Assembly: GCF_014655295.1 (NCBI RefSeq)
Contig: NZ_BNBI01000008.1
Location: forward strand, 406,963-470,962
DNA: 64,000 bases
Source: Streptomyces fumanus
Lineage (GTDB): Bacteria; Actinomycetota; Actinomycetes; Streptomycetales; Streptomycetaceae
Reading direction: 5' to 3'
Below are positions 12,101 through 18,907 of the stretch, piece by piece (the first letter of the stretch is position 1; each line of letters begins with the position of its first letter). A program made the translations under genes and the position numbers. Under the pieces are notes generated by a model. It did not search any database. It saw only the letters and a list, made by a program, of their open reading frames with translations, and was not told the origin of the DNA.

Positions 12101-12691
12101 CTGGGCAAGGACCTGCCGCAGTTCGACTTCGCGTCGATCTCCGACGCCGTGCTGCACCTGCGCTACACCGCGCGGGAGGGCGGCGCGGTGCTGCGCGCCC
12201 AGGCCGCCGCCGAACTGCGCCAGACCCTGGGGGAGCTGGCGCTGGCCGAGTCCCGGCACGGCCTGTACCGGGTCCTCGACCTGCGCCGCGAGTACCCGGA
12301 CGCCTGGTACCGCTTCCTGCGCCCGCCCGGCGCCGACGAGGACCAGCAACTGGACCTGGGCGACCTGACCGCCCGGCTGCCCTTCTTCACCCGCGGCTTC
12401 GCCTCCCGCAAGGCCCGGGGCGTCGAGGTCGTCGTGCACCCCGCGGACCCGGCCGGGACCTTCGAGGCCCAGCTCACACCCCTGGGCACGGCCCCGCAGG
12501 ACCTGCTCCCGATCCTCCCCGACCCCGCCTTCCAGGGGCTGCACCGCGGCGCCCGGGACCTCACCGGCAGCGAGGCGGACCTGGACGACTGGACGCTGAG
12601 GCTGCGCCGCACCGGCGCCACGGACTTCCGGTCGCTGCCGGTGGACGCGGTGACGGAGGTGTTCCTGATCCTGAACTACACGGTGGCCTGA
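3194..12691 (+). CDS. Tc toxin TcA-like subunit, 3165 aa
   Basis: This is probably the pore-forming/receptor-binding TcA component of an insecticidal-type toxin complex, which in known systems injects the cargo of the TcB-TcC cocoon. The N-terminus has two transthyretin/carboxypeptidase-regulatory-like beta domains (about 5-100 and 110-200). Near residue 732, CRSVHSPAAYFVDVLRFL is the VRP1/SpvA-type signature of TcA N-terminal regions. Near 1775-1840, KRYRVWEANRKVFLYPENW is the conserved segment before the neuraminidase-like/receptor-binding region. Coiled-coil-rich sequence occupies about 2480-2770. Near 2955-2995, FEGAGAVSSWHLRL and ISDAVLHLRYTAREGG match the TcB-binding domain. It is longer than classical TcA (about 2500 aa), largely from the N-terminal additions. 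The ATG has GGGAGAG upstream. The gene order C then A, without a separate visible TcB, is notable. Confidence 0.88.
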   Translation: MRTTTDRFHVRGRVISVSGVPFPGLTVRVFVKSGNSAQEREAGEPATTDEDGRYVVSFQGLGGGKGAATPRFLCRVKAFDGEEQLGESPYEELEEDTVIDLTVDREPARRPLRVYGEVRDRTGAPLTEGAVEAADRDLRGEEPLGRAELCDGRYEIRYGPDQFRRSEKDSADLVLKVLGEDGTELLRTPVRFNVPDELEWNLTLGPRDYPGPSEWETLTAELTPLLDSVAPVDLREDDRFQDVSFLAGETGRTPLGIGVWAGCHRLAAKTTREEVPLAPEELFAFLGQGQPSIFSESLLDDLKDPERMARLEDRTLRALADLTAETQQALLDKALADNLVPVAVEDRVPAILETLARIKLRYTGDTVLGDGQGTVGELIDLTPGAAEHKTAFLEAFTSFSGSADDFWDQVSRDEVIPPATVPRVRLSLELGGLTRNHVPLVGALAERFSDRTEGGAGTAPAADDRTAFERSLARLSRDDWERQLQQPALGGGPIGVPEDTEGDTEEEKRRAYATTLDRQFERAFPTASFTGKLDRAQATGRALAAGGDQQLVHFLDHNPGFELDRVRVDHYLDATPGALDGIEDPDALVTDLKSVQRAFQLDPTYTAVAALRDRGLDSAQAVYFLGRGQFVAAVTGAPEARTGLLADRVAAAQDAAPLSDTAAERLYRKAETVYAQSLALYGEYNLALTGATPFALPDQAPDAATEARIRALPNLRTLFGSVDYCACAGCRSVHSPAAYFVDVLRFLGQRGTQGTGPHAGRSVRDVLLARRPDLGALELGCENTETPLPYVDLVNEILEDVVAPEAPVVLDVALAGELGAGQISPVLRDALAARGVTVAADARMQAPDSRNWWTVRDSGHAWTISRDPVEGGEELRVRVSRQTFASAAELLANPEYTNQGAYRRLRQEVFPLHLPFDLAHLQTRSYLDHLGVPRPDLLELLRRSGPGALSPTQLAAARLGLTETARMIVTGTLPGRAPWEFYGLAETGNDIPDPDDPTRRVTGTWTEVLAHVPVLLHRTGLAYTGLLQLLETAYVNPQGALRIIRSGEGPGPECDVSAFVVTELDTDALDRLHRFVRLWRAGEWTMPELDLLLPPNENTAAAEPGVITSRALRELAGLLKLRTRLALDWTEVRSLFRGIEHRPHRIWGDEGATEAETQYQRLFRNRLVGAVDRFPADPADITGTVGDHVPGILAAFRIREGDLQLVLDDLGATAATPLDLALLGRVHRVAVAAKALRLTVDQFLRLVRLWDEDPFGAPADLLDLADLAALVAGSSLTVAQLDHLLAHRIVPHSATALESRTVTAFLTELRTGLEKITTELRRAAEESPEAYVRARLGLLGALVTDADQVAALALADGTWQGPQAQRDALIGQYFTGVLDLTEARARLAALPAGLDPLQRQQAVDARFGYLQPALETYLLTTRREAYIAQSCADLLALDVPTATVLLGALHRPGATGTLLADLDDPRLLERLPDGGYRYPPAEADFPNAFGALRLLHKDALLVGALKLTADDVRWWLADGRAAALGWPHPGDFPVDDTGTPVPLQQWVAMARYFTWRAALPPAPLTALEFTARVLDPAVSSAAVLADLAALTGWPPADLDALVAAFGWRGTGTDVVKERLADSASLLRLAGAAAVLRRVGVAAERALAWAVAEPGEEVAESLKQTVKAKYDLGQWQEVIRPLQDVFRERKRKALVDWLVAHPDEGSGQSWGDSNGLYAHFLIDVEMSPCMLTSRLKQAAASAQLFVQRVQLNLETDILAATDLDPRWKQWTWMKRYRVWEANRKVFLYPENWLEPELRDEKSPFFRDLEQELMQNEVTAESAEDAFRTYLENVDRIANLEIRAQHTEVAGPDETYLHVIGRTRSSQGAEYYHRRQVNGARWTPWERIDLEINGNHLVTAVHHRRLHLLWPQFLERAVGPSTMRTPSANSSAALPQPDRYWEVRMFWSELKKGGWSPKVLSDRSGTIWQYAAGANTPYNVALRARALPDGIRTQLHVSRDAAETAPRSSLAFDKTGRQIDPVDLAPFYEHLSSPAGSRLRDGLIQHTTGTLYFSYNSQFETDSKPHSLPAHFQALSLWLAGAIEPGNTYSVLDSSAQDMPRDGSGTSFLWDSRHTYLMSFSTWTWWFWFGFDWVGWTWSSVRFAIHYHPYTDLFVRELNTSGVKGVLNRRIQTAPHSLPGAPAPFDFGRYRPTEFYVPAPWPAEDVDFGYQGAYAPYNWELFFHVPLLLAQKLAANQRFEEALEWFHHIFDPTSTDTATPDPDTPQQKFWITKKFYETTTAQYQAQRIENILRAVAQGDAELRAQVAEWRNNPFNPHLIARMRTVAYQKNVVIKYIQTLIAWADQLFEQDTLETVNEATQLYVLAASVLGPRPRGVPRTTPDPTRTYYQLQTEHIDDFGNALVEIENLLADADPGGVEGDQDGPELPRLDVPYFCVPNNAKLLGLWDTVEDRLFKIRHCMNLAGVERTLPLFEPELDPGALIGAVAAGGDVPAALADLNAPLPLYRFTFTHQRAQEMCEEVKSLGAAMLTALEKRDEEALARLRSTHEQRVLAQARLVRVARVEEETRARESLEEAQKVAVRRRDHYQGLLADGWNGWEKAWLGLTVGAMGLETAATVLNFLASPMSLIPHVTAGASGFGGSPHLTLSVSGKQASDALGKTAEALRGLSNIAQMGAGMTNTIGSYERRAQDWRFQCDLAVQEIAQADRQIAAAQVRIRVAENELTEHDRRIEQAASEDEFLRGKFTNRELHDWTVTQLSALYFQSYRLAHDMARRAERCFRYELGLAGSDYVRFGSWDSLRKGLLSGERLAHDLRRLETAYYEQNRREYELTKHVSLAQLDPVALLKLRQNGECFIDIPESAFDLDYPGHYFRRLKTVGLTLPCVSGPATTVACTLTLTGNRLRKDATLLAGKYARDTAGEDPRFRDEIGAVQSIATSGAQADQGLFELNFRDERYLPFEGAGAVSSWHLRLGKDLPQFDFASISDAVLHLRYTAREGGAVLRAQAAAELRQTLGELALAESRHGLYRVLDLRREYPDAWYRFLRPPGADEDQQLDLGDLTARLPFFTRGFASRKARGVEVVVHPADPAGTFEAQLTPLGTAPQDLLPILPDPAFQGLHRGARDLTGSEADLDDWTLRLRRTGATDFRSLPVDAVTEVFLILNYTVA

Positions 12692-12793
12692 ACAACCGCC
12701 GGCTGACGACACCAGCGCGTCCGCGCGCGCCGGAGCCGCCCCTTCGAACGGTTCCCGGCGTCGGCCCGGGTGAGCGCCGTCCGAGCCCGCTCC

Positions 12794-13345
12794 TCAGCTC
12801 TTCGCCTCCGGCACAGCGGTGTACATGACGGAACGCTGCTCCTTGTGGCGGCGGATGCGGCCCTTGGCGACCAGCGACTCCAGGGTGTTCCGCACCACCT
12901 GCGGCGTCGGGTTGCGATCCGGGTGCGCCTCCAGCAGTTCGTCGCGCAGGTCCGCGGCCGTGCAGGCGTCGTCGTGCCGGCCGAGCAGCTCCAGCAGCAG
13001 GTCGCTGAGGAGGGGCCGCTGCTTTTTCCCCTTCGCACCGGTCTTCGTCCTCCCGCTCACCGGAGCGGCGGTCCTGCCGGAGCGTCGGGAAGCCGTGCCC
13101 CCGCTCGTCCGCTGGGTCTTCGCGGTGACCGACTCGTCCCGCAGTTGCTCAGGGAGCGGGGACCGGTCCGCGATGCCCTCGTAACGCTGGGCGAGGTTCA
13201 GGATGTCCGTCAGGAGGGCTTCCTCCTGCTGCAGCACCGCCATCCGCTCGGTCAGTTCACGCTGCTGACGGCGGTTCTCCTCCAGGTCCGACGCGGCTTG
13301 CTCCACCAGCCGCGATCGGACGGTGGCTGTCGACTGGCTGGTCAC
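12794..13345 (-). CDS. Coiled-coil plus winged-helix-like putative regulator, 183 aa
   Basis: Residues 1-60 are heptad-rich and charged (ENRRQQRELTERMAVLQQEEALL), predicting a coiled coil. A Ser/Thr/Arg/Lys-rich linker spans about 75-108. Residues 110-175 (LLSDLLLELLGRHDDACTAADL, VVRNTLESLVAKGRIRRHKEQ) read as a winged-helix domain with a basic wing. This looks like a DNA-binding protein of unknown target. The GTG start has GAGGGAGTG upstream. It is convergent with the TcA-like gene, about 100 bases apart. The family is not named with certainty; a relative of small Streptomyces regulators of replication or conjugation is possible but unproven. Confidence 0.6.
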   Translation of the reverse strand: MTSQSTATVRSRLVEQAASDLEENRRQQRELTERMAVLQQEEALLTDILNLAQRYEGIADRSPLPEQLRDESVTAKTQRTSGGTASRRSGRTAAPVSGRTKTGAKGKKQRPLLSDLLLELLGRHDDACTAADLRDELLEAHPDRNPTPQVVRNTLESLVAKGRIRRHKEQRSVMYTAVPEAKS

Positions 13346-13744
13346 GACGTTTCACTCCCTCGGTAAGGACGGTGGTGCGCATGCTACCCACCTCGGAAGC
13401 ACACGTGGGCCGGTGTCCGCGCGGGTGACACTGCGGACATGCTCGTCTGTCACGACCATCATGGCCGCGGCCTCAGGGTGTCGCGAGGGAAGCGGTCCGT
13501 GCAGGCCGGGCACACGTGTAGGTGACACGGGTCGGTCAGGTGTGCTGGACGCATCCGAGGAGCAGGAGCCATGTTCCGGCCGACGTCCGTCCCCGGCGTG
13601 TCACCGGCCGCGCCGGGCCTCCCAGGAGGTCGCCTGCCGTGCTCCGCGTCCCCGCCGGCCCGAGCGCGACACCGAGGTGTCCAGTGCAAGTCCGGGGCGG
13701 GCGGGAGTCTTGACGAAGTCAAGCAGACCGGCCATATTGGATAG
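13346..13744. other. 399-base intergenic region between divergent regulators
   Basis: It holds two copies of the recurrent palindromic element, CACACGTG at 13400-13407 and CACACGTGT at 13511-13519, and the leaderless TetR promoter at its right end. A 57-codon ORF (13571-13744, ATG after GAGGAGCAGGAG) has its stop touching the TetR ATG. Its composition is weakly coding and it contains the TetR promoter, so I do not call it a gene. The region may carry the promoter of the 12794-13345 gene on the minus strand (GGTAGCAT near 13385). Confidence 0.5.
13709..13738 (+). promoter_or_regulatory. TetR promoter with palindromic operator
   Basis: TTGACG (13710-13715), 17 bases, then CATATT (13733-13738) form a good sigma70-type promoter. 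The -35 box lies inside a perfect inverted repeat CTTGAC-GAA-GTCAAG (13709-13723), a likely autorepression operator. The start codon is only 7 bases after the -10 box, so the transcript should be leaderless. The same block (TTGAC, spacer, GTCAA, then ACCGGCCATATT) recurs at the SARP promoter near 23650. Confidence 0.7.
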
Positions 13745-14320
13745 ATGCCCCAGGTGAGCGTCAAAGGAAAGCTGATCGAACACGCGGAGACCGTGTTCCG
13801 TCGCCAAGGTTTCAACGGCGCCAGCGTGCAGGACATCACCAGTGCGGCAGGGGTGCCGAAGGGGTCGTTCTACAACCACTTCAAGAGCAAGCAGGAGCTG
13901 GCCGCGGAGATCGTCCGCCGCTACAGCGACGCCACGGACTTCACCATGCTGACGGCGGCCGACGACCGCCCGGCGGTGGAGCGGCTGCGGGCCCACTTCG
14001 CCGGACAGGCGGCCCGGACCAAGGACACCGGCGTGGAGTTCGGCTGCCTGCTGGTCACCATGGCCAGTGAGACGCCGACGGCGGGCGACGAGGTCGGCTC
14101 GGCCGTGCGCGGCAGTCTCAGCGAATGGACCGACGCCTTGGCCGACGTCGTCGAGCAAGGGCGCGCGGCAGGGGAGATCACCTCTCCGGAGCCCGCCCGC
14201 GACCTGGCGGCCTTCCTCATCGACGCCTTCGAGGGCGGTGCCCTGCGGGGCAAGGTCACCGGGGACGCCGACGCCTCCATGCGGTCACTGGACCTGGCGC
14301 TCGGCGTCCTCACCCGCTGA
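13745..14320 (+). CDS. TetR/AcrR-family transcriptional regulator, 191 aa
   Basis: The N-terminal helix-turn-helix is clear at about residues 8-55 (AETVFRRQGFNGASVQDIT followed by GVPKGSFYNHFKSK). The ligand domain has FGCLLVTMASE near residue 98, typical of TetR members with a C-terminal domain seen in regulators of oxidoreductase or efflux genes. It is normal length for the family. The ATG sits where transcription should begin, 7 bases after the -10 box, so no ribosome-binding site is expected. Autorepression through the palindrome over its own -35 box is likely. The matching palindrome at the SARP promoter suggests that gene as a second target; this is inference. Confidence 0.88.
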   Translation: MPQVSVKGKLIEHAETVFRRQGFNGASVQDITSAAGVPKGSFYNHFKSKQELAAEIVRRYSDATDFTMLTAADDRPAVERLRAHFAGQAARTKDTGVEFGCLLVTMASETPTAGDEVGSAVRGSLSEWTDALADVVEQGRAAGEITSPEPARDLAAFLIDAFEGGALRGKVTGDADASMRSLDLALGVLTR

Positions 14321-14445
14321 GTCCCCGCCGGCTGCCCCATCGGGCACCGTTCGGCGTCTTCCGGCCCTGCCCCGGCTGAACCCGGGAACGTGCGGGTAGG
14401 TGTGACCGCGAGGCGCCGCCCGCCATCCGTCCCCGTGGGAGTCGC

Positions 14446-14489
14446 CAGTCGACTGACAGATGTGCCGTGGTCCCGGGCCCTCGCACAAT
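14446..14489 (+). promoter_or_regulatory. Type A promoter of LAL gene 14532
   Basis: Core GTCGACTGAC at 14448-14457, followed by AGATG, then 26 bases to the -10 box CACAAT (14484-14489). The start codon lies 43 bases further on. Confidence 0.6.
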
Positions 14490-14531
14490 GGCGTGTCGGC
14501 GGGGAAGACGTCCGCCGGCGCGGGAGGAACG

Positions 14532-17291
14532 GTGTCTTTGATAGGCCGTGCGTCCGAACTCAGCGCGCTGGAAGCGGTGCTGGCGGACACGGAGAACGAA
14601 GGGGCGGCCCTACTGCTCCAGGGCGACCCGGGAGTCGGCAAGAGTGCCTTGCTGGAAGCCGTGGCGGACAGGGCCAGAGAGCGCGGGCTGCGCCTGTTGC
14701 ACGTGGTCGGTGTCGAGAGCGAGCAGGAACTGGCGTTCTCGTCCCTGCACCAACTGCTCCACCCCCTGTTCGAGCACGTGACGGAACTGCCGGACTTCCA
14801 GCGCGGCGTGCTGGAGCAGGTGCTCTCCGTCCGGGACGGGGCGGCGCCCGGACGTTTCGCCATCTCGGCGGCCGCCCTCGCGCTGATCCAGGCCGCCGCC
14901 CGGCGCCGGCCCCTGTCGGTGGTGGTCGACGACGTGCACTGGATCGACCGCTCCAGCGCCGAGGTCCTGACGTTCATCACCCGCAGGCTCACCGGCTGCC
15001 GGGCGGCCTTCGTCATGGCCGGCCGCAGCGGATCGGGCGGCGCCTTCGACGCGACGGGCCTGCGTGTCCTGCCCGTCGGCCCGCTGCCGGCGGCGGACGC
15101 CCTGGCACTGCTGGACAGCAACCACCCCGGCCTCGCGGAGTCGACCCGCCGACGCCTGCTGGACGAGGCGGAAGGCAACCCGCTGGCCCTGGTGGAACTG
15201 CCGACCCAGCTCACCGAGGCGCAGCGGGACGGCGAGGAGTCCCTCCCGGTGACCCTGCCGCTCGGCAGCAGGCTGGAGAGCGTCTTCGCCGACCGTATCC
15301 GCGCCCTCACCCCCCAGGCACGTTTCGCACTGCTCCTGACCGCCCTCGCGGGAGAGCGCCGGGGCAACCTGCGGGACATCTTCGGCGCGTCGACCCAGGC
15401 CGGTGAGAAGTGGGACGAGGGCATGCTGGAGACATGTGTGCGTGCCGGGCTGGTCCGCCTCGACCACCTCGCCGAGCAGATCACCTTCCGGCACCCCCTG
15501 GCGCGTTCCTGCGTCGTCCACATGTCCCCGGGAGGACGGCGCCGGGCGGCACACCGGGCCCTGGCCGAGGCACACAAGACCGACCCGGAGCGCCGGGCGT
15601 GGCACCTGGCGCACGCCGCCGACGCACCGGACGAGGCCGTCGCCGCGGAGCTGACCCGGGCCGCCCAGCGGGCCCTGGCCCGCGGCGGCGCGGCGGAGGC
15701 CGCCGCGGCCTTCCGCCGGGCGGCCGAACTGAGCGAGGACCCCTCGGAACGGTCCCGCCGCGTGGACGAGGCCGCGTTCGCCGCCGGTATCGGCGGCCTG
15801 CTGGAGACGGCGCACGAACTGGCCGCCGCGCACAGCGCGGAGTCGTTCCGGGCCGCCACGACCGCGGCGTACGTGCAGTTCCACCGCGAGGGCGACGTGG
15901 ACGCGGTCTTCCGCATCCTGCTGCCCTTCATGCGGGCCGCCGCCGCGAGCGAGTCCGCCGAGGACCCGGAGGCGTCGGACGACGCCTTCTACGTCCTGCT
16001 CAACGCCGCCGTCTGGGGCGGCCGGGCGGAGTTGTGGCCCGGGGTGTACGAGGTGCGCGACAGGATGTCCGAGGCCGCCCGCATGTGCTTCGACGCCGTG
16101 GCCGACCCCGCGCGCACCGCGCACGACGTCCGCGCACGACTGGAACGAGTGGCCGACACCTTGTCGCCCACCACCTCCCTGTGGCGCGTCAACTGGCTCA
16201 TCTACACGGCGATGTACATCGACTGCTTCACCTTCTACGACGCCCAGTGGCGGGAGCGCATCGGGCCCGCCCGGTACGACAGCCTGCGCTTCGGGCCGGT
16301 GGCACGGACCCACGAAGCGTTCATGCGGGGCGAATGGGACAAGACCGAGGCCATCGCCTCCCGGGGCATCGCGGACGCCACGGAACACGACTACCAGCTC
16401 ATCCACGTCATCCTCACCTACGCCCTGGCCATGGTCGCCTCCGGGCGCGGCGACGAGGAGGCGCTGCGCAAGCACTGCGACACCATCATCGCCTGGGCAC
16501 AGCCCCGGCGCATGCAGCTCCTGCTGGCGGCCGTACCGGAGACCCGGGCCCGCGCCGCGATCGGCCGGGGCGACTTCGAAGAGGCGTACCAGCAGGCGGT
16601 CGCCGTCACCCCGCCGGGCGAACTGCCCTCCCACTTCCCCCACTACCAGCGCGTGTTCGTGGACCTCGTCGAGTCCGCGATGCGGACCGGCCGCACCGCC
16701 GAGGCCCGCGCACACGTGGCGGCGGGACAGCGGGCCCGACTGGACACCGTCTCCCCGCACCTGGCGGTCATCCTCGCCCTGGCCACCGCCATCGCCGCCC
16801 CAGACGACGAGGCGGGCGCCCGCTACGAGGCCGCGCTGGCGCTGCCCGACGCCGACCTGTGGACGTACGACTACGCCCGGCTGCGCCTGCTGTACGGCGA
16901 ATGGCTGCGCCGCCGCCGGGAGTACACGGCCGCCCGGGTCCACTTGAGCACCGCCATGGAACTGTTCGAGCAGCGGCTGAAGGCACCGCTGTGGGCCCAG
17001 CGGGCCCGCAACGAACTGCGCGCCGCCGGTGTGGGCGTCGGGGTGCCCGACTCGGGGAACGGCGTCGCGATGAGCGCGCAGGAACGCCGTATCGCCGAAC
17101 TCGCCGCCAGCGGGCTGTCGAACAAGGAGATCGGCCGCCAGCTCAACATCTCGCCGCGCACCGCCGGCGCGCATCTCTACCGGGTCTTCCCCAAGCTGGG
17201 CGTCACCTCGCGCGCCGCGCTCCGGGACGCCCTGGACGCCTACGACGAGTCCTGCGGCACGCCGTGGGGGACACCGCAGCGCAGCCGCTGA
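14532..17291 (+). CDS. LuxR-family LAL regulator (large ATP-binding), 919 aa
   Basis: The N-terminal AAA/NACHT-like ATPase has Walker A GDPGVGKSALLE (about 33-44) and Walker B VVVDDVHWIDRSSAEVL near 135. A long TPR-like alpha-helical middle follows. The last 60 residues are a LuxR/NarL helix-turn-helix (SAQERRIAELAASGLSNKEI, RTAGAHLYRVFPKLGV). LAL proteins are usually activators that sense a small molecule or nucleotide state. The GTG start at 14532 is chosen because GGGAGGAAC precedes it; an upstream ATG at 14460 lies within the promoter. It is convergent with the GNAT gene, 17 bases away. It carries a type A promoter, so it may belong to the regulon it could control. Confidence 0.9.
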   Translation: MSLIGRASELSALEAVLADTENEGAALLLQGDPGVGKSALLEAVADRARERGLRLLHVVGVESEQELAFSSLHQLLHPLFEHVTELPDFQRGVLEQVLSVRDGAAPGRFAISAAALALIQAAARRRPLSVVVDDVHWIDRSSAEVLTFITRRLTGCRAAFVMAGRSGSGGAFDATGLRVLPVGPLPAADALALLDSNHPGLAESTRRRLLDEAEGNPLALVELPTQLTEAQRDGEESLPVTLPLGSRLESVFADRIRALTPQARFALLLTALAGERRGNLRDIFGASTQAGEKWDEGMLETCVRAGLVRLDHLAEQITFRHPLARSCVVHMSPGGRRRAAHRALAEAHKTDPERRAWHLAHAADAPDEAVAAELTRAAQRALARGGAAEAAAAFRRAAELSEDPSERSRRVDEAAFAAGIGGLLETAHELAAAHSAESFRAATTAAYVQFHREGDVDAVFRILLPFMRAAAASESAEDPEASDDAFYVLLNAAVWGGRAELWPGVYEVRDRMSEAARMCFDAVADPARTAHDVRARLERVADTLSPTTSLWRVNWLIYTAMYIDCFTFYDAQWRERIGPARYDSLRFGPVARTHEAFMRGEWDKTEAIASRGIADATEHDYQLIHVILTYALAMVASGRGDEEALRKHCDTIIAWAQPRRMQLLLAAVPETRARAAIGRGDFEEAYQQAVAVTPPGELPSHFPHYQRVFVDLVESAMRTGRTAEARAHVAAGQRARLDTVSPHLAVILALATAIAAPDDEAGARYEAALALPDADLWTYDYARLRLLYGEWLRRRREYTAARVHLSTAMELFEQRLKAPLWAQRARNELRAAGVGVGVPDSGNGVAMSAQERRIAELAASGLSNKEIGRQLNISPRTAGAHLYRVFPKLGVTSRAALRDALDAYDESCGTPWGTPQRSR

Positions 17292-17308
17292 CACCGGGGC
17301 GGGGCGGC

Positions 17309-18022
17309 TCACCGGGCCCGGCGGCCGTGTCCGCGCGTACACGGACCCGTCGCCGACGGGGCCGCCGGCAGGGCCAGTTCGAGAATGTCCCCGTCGACGC
17401 GCAGGGTGCGGGAACCGAGTGTGCGGCAGATGGCCCGCATGCGGTGGTTGGACCAGCCGGTCATCACCAGCACCGTGTGCAGGCCCAGGCACCGGGACCG
17501 GTTCAGCACGTGCCGTACCAAGGCCGTCCCCAGACCGAGGTCCTGCCAGGCGTCCTCCACGAGGATGCCGAGTTCGCCGACGCCCTCGGTGGGCGTGTGC
17601 AGCAGGTGGCAGACCGAGACGACGCGCAGCGGCTCGGTGTCCGGCCGGGAGACGTAGCTCTCCCCGGTGCCGGGGCGGATCAGGGCGGACCACTCACGTC
17701 GGCTGGGGCCACCGCGGGCGCTCTGGTAACGGTTGTAGCGGGACTCCAGACTGGAGCGCGTGTGCATGGCACCGACGGCCTCGTGGTCGGTGATCGCGGC
17801 CGGGCGGGTGGTGACGGAACCGCGGTGGGTCGAGAAGGTGAAGACCCGGCCGGACGGTACCTGACAGGTCACGGGGGCGGAGGGGGACACGTCGGTGCTC
17901 CAGTCGCTAGGGGGAAGGGGCGGCCGCACCGGTCGGGCGGGGTGGAGCCGGGCCCGCAGCGCTCCGGTGACGCCGAGGGAGAGCGCTCGCCAGAGCGTGT
18001 CCCCGTCGATGGAGCCCGCCAC
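17309..18022 (-). CDS. GNAT-family N-acetyltransferase, probably frameshifted near its start
   Basis: The C-terminal half has the acetyl-CoA-binding signature QDLGLGTALVRHVL (about 150-165) after a beta4-like strand, and GWSNHRMRAICRTLG typical of GNAT proteins. The first 60 residues are not recognisable. The listed GTG start at 18022 has no ribosome-binding site. The frame stays open upstream to about 18168, and a single-base change in the six-G run at 18144-18149 would join it to the ATG at 18170. That ATG sits at the usual distance from a type A promoter. Either a real frameshift or a sequencing error is possible. The substrate is unknown. Confidence 0.7.
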   Translation of the reverse strand: MAGSIDGDTLWRALSLGVTGALRARLHPARPVRPPLPPSDWSTDVSPSAPVTCQVPSGRVFTFSTHRGSVTTRPAAITDHEAVGAMHTRSSLESRYNRYQSARGGPSRREWSALIRPGTGESYVSRPDTEPLRVVSVCHLLHTPTEGVGELGILVEDAWQDLGLGTALVRHVLNRSRCLGLHTVLVMTGWSNHRMRAICRTLGSRTLRVDGDILELALPAAPSATGPCTRGHGRRAR

Positions 18023-18252
18023 GAGCAGGACCGGCCGGCCCGGGTCACCGGTGGCCTCGCCGACCGGGCGCAGGTCCGGTCTCCGGCCGCGTCGGCGAAC
18101 ACGACGGCGACGCGTCGCCAGGTCGAGGGTGCGCCGGCCCCTCGGGGGGCTGCGCCGAGTCCGTGTTCATCTGCCCATCACCGCGTTGTCGACATGGCCG
18201 AGTGATCGCGTGACCGGGGGCACCGCTGCAGGTGCCGTTTCCGGACGATCGC

Positions 18253-18295
18253 ACCTTAGGCGACCGGCACACACCTGCCATCGGTCGTACGACTG
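18253..18295 (-). promoter_or_regulatory. Type A promoter upstream of the GNAT gene
   Basis: Read on the minus strand: core GTCGTACGAC (18284-18293) followed by CGATGG, then 25 bases to the -10 box TAAGGT (18253-18258). Transcription would start near 18246, about 76 bases before the ATG at 18170. Confidence 0.65.
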
Positions 18296-18361
18296 ACACG
18301 CCGGTGATACGTGGCATGTTTCCGAGGAACCCGCACATGTGGGTTCGGCGGGCCGCCCCGC

Positions 18362-18826
18362 TCACAGCCGGCCCAGCAGCTTCCCCTCCAGCCCGTCCCA
18401 GTCCAGCCGGTCCGACTCGGTGCCCCTGGGCACCCGTGCGAACGTTCCGTCCAGCCAGTCCAGCACCTCGGCCCGGTCCGCCTCGAAGGTGACGCGCTCC
18501 GCGGGGGTCTGGAAACTGAAGTACAGCCTGGGCCGCGAGGACGCGAAGGAGCGCCGCGACGGCCAGATCCGGTAGGTCCCCGCCCCTCTGGGACCGTGGG
18601 CGGCCTGCGCCAGCAGGTCCCGTGAGAGTTCCCACCGGACCGGTGCCCGCCACAGTTGGTGCAGGGCGACCAGCACGGAGTACGGGGCGTCCGGGTCGTA
18701 GCGCAGGGAACAGGTCTGCCAGGCCGGCCCGCTGCTCGTGAACAGGCGGCGTACCCGCATGCGGTGCACGGGGCGGAAGCCGCCGGCGGTCCTTCCGCGC
18801 TCGTTCCCCGACTCCTGTGTGCCCAT
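18362..18826 (-). CDS. SsgA-like protein (SALP) 1
   Basis: It belongs to the SsgA family, found in sporulating actinomycetes, which controls septum localisation and peptidoglycan events. Family marks visible in its 154 residues: YDPDAPYSV (about 38-46), WELSRDLLAQ, a G...YRIWPS strand, LYFSFQTP, and a C-terminal FARVPRGTE with LDWDGLEGKLL. The ATG at 18826 was chosen because it starts just before the conserved region with GGCGGAG upstream; upstream in-frame ATGs at 18967 and 18865 lie beyond or next to the predicted transcription start. It is the first of three SALPs here. It is probably not SsgB, since its N-terminus and charged tail differ. Expression is from a type A promoter. Confidence 0.88.
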   Translation of the reverse strand: MGTQESGNERGRTAGGFRPVHRMRVRRLFTSSGPAWQTCSLRYDPDAPYSVLVALHQLWRAPVRWELSRDLLAQAAHGPRGAGTYRIWPSRRSFASSRPRLYFSFQTPAERVTFEADRAEVLDWLDGTFARVPRGTESDRLDWDGLEGKLLGRL

Positions 18827-18863
18827 GCGGTCTCCGCCCTTCGGTGTGCTGATGACGGACGTC

Positions 18864-18907
18864 ATCCTCCGGTGTGCAGACCGGGGGCGCATCGGTTGAA
18901 CGACTGC
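18864..18907 (-). promoter_or_regulatory. Type A promoter of SALP 1
   Basis: Read on the minus strand: GCAGTCGTTCAACCGATGC (18889-18907; core 18895-18904), then 25 bases from the core to the -10 box GAGGAT (18864-18869). A GCACATGTGTGC palindrome lies 18 bases upstream at 18923-18934. Confidence 0.7.

Noticed and set aside
6041..12712. A 2223-codon open frame antisense to the TcA-like gene, and similar long antisense frames at 3065-5980, 14610-17693 and 48786-51797
   Set aside because: They are by-products of high third-position GC: repetitive Val/Gly/Ala/Leu or Arg/Pro composition, no domains, and fully overlapped by genes with clear family motifs.
7732..12828. Long plus-strand frame inside the TcA-like gene, rich in Arg/Pro
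   Set aside because: Out-of-frame shadow of the real gene with no recognisable motif.
13571..13744. 57-codon ORF ending at the TetR start, with a good ribosome-binding site
   Set aside because: Composition is not convincingly coding and the TetR promoter and operator lie inside it; kept only as a note.
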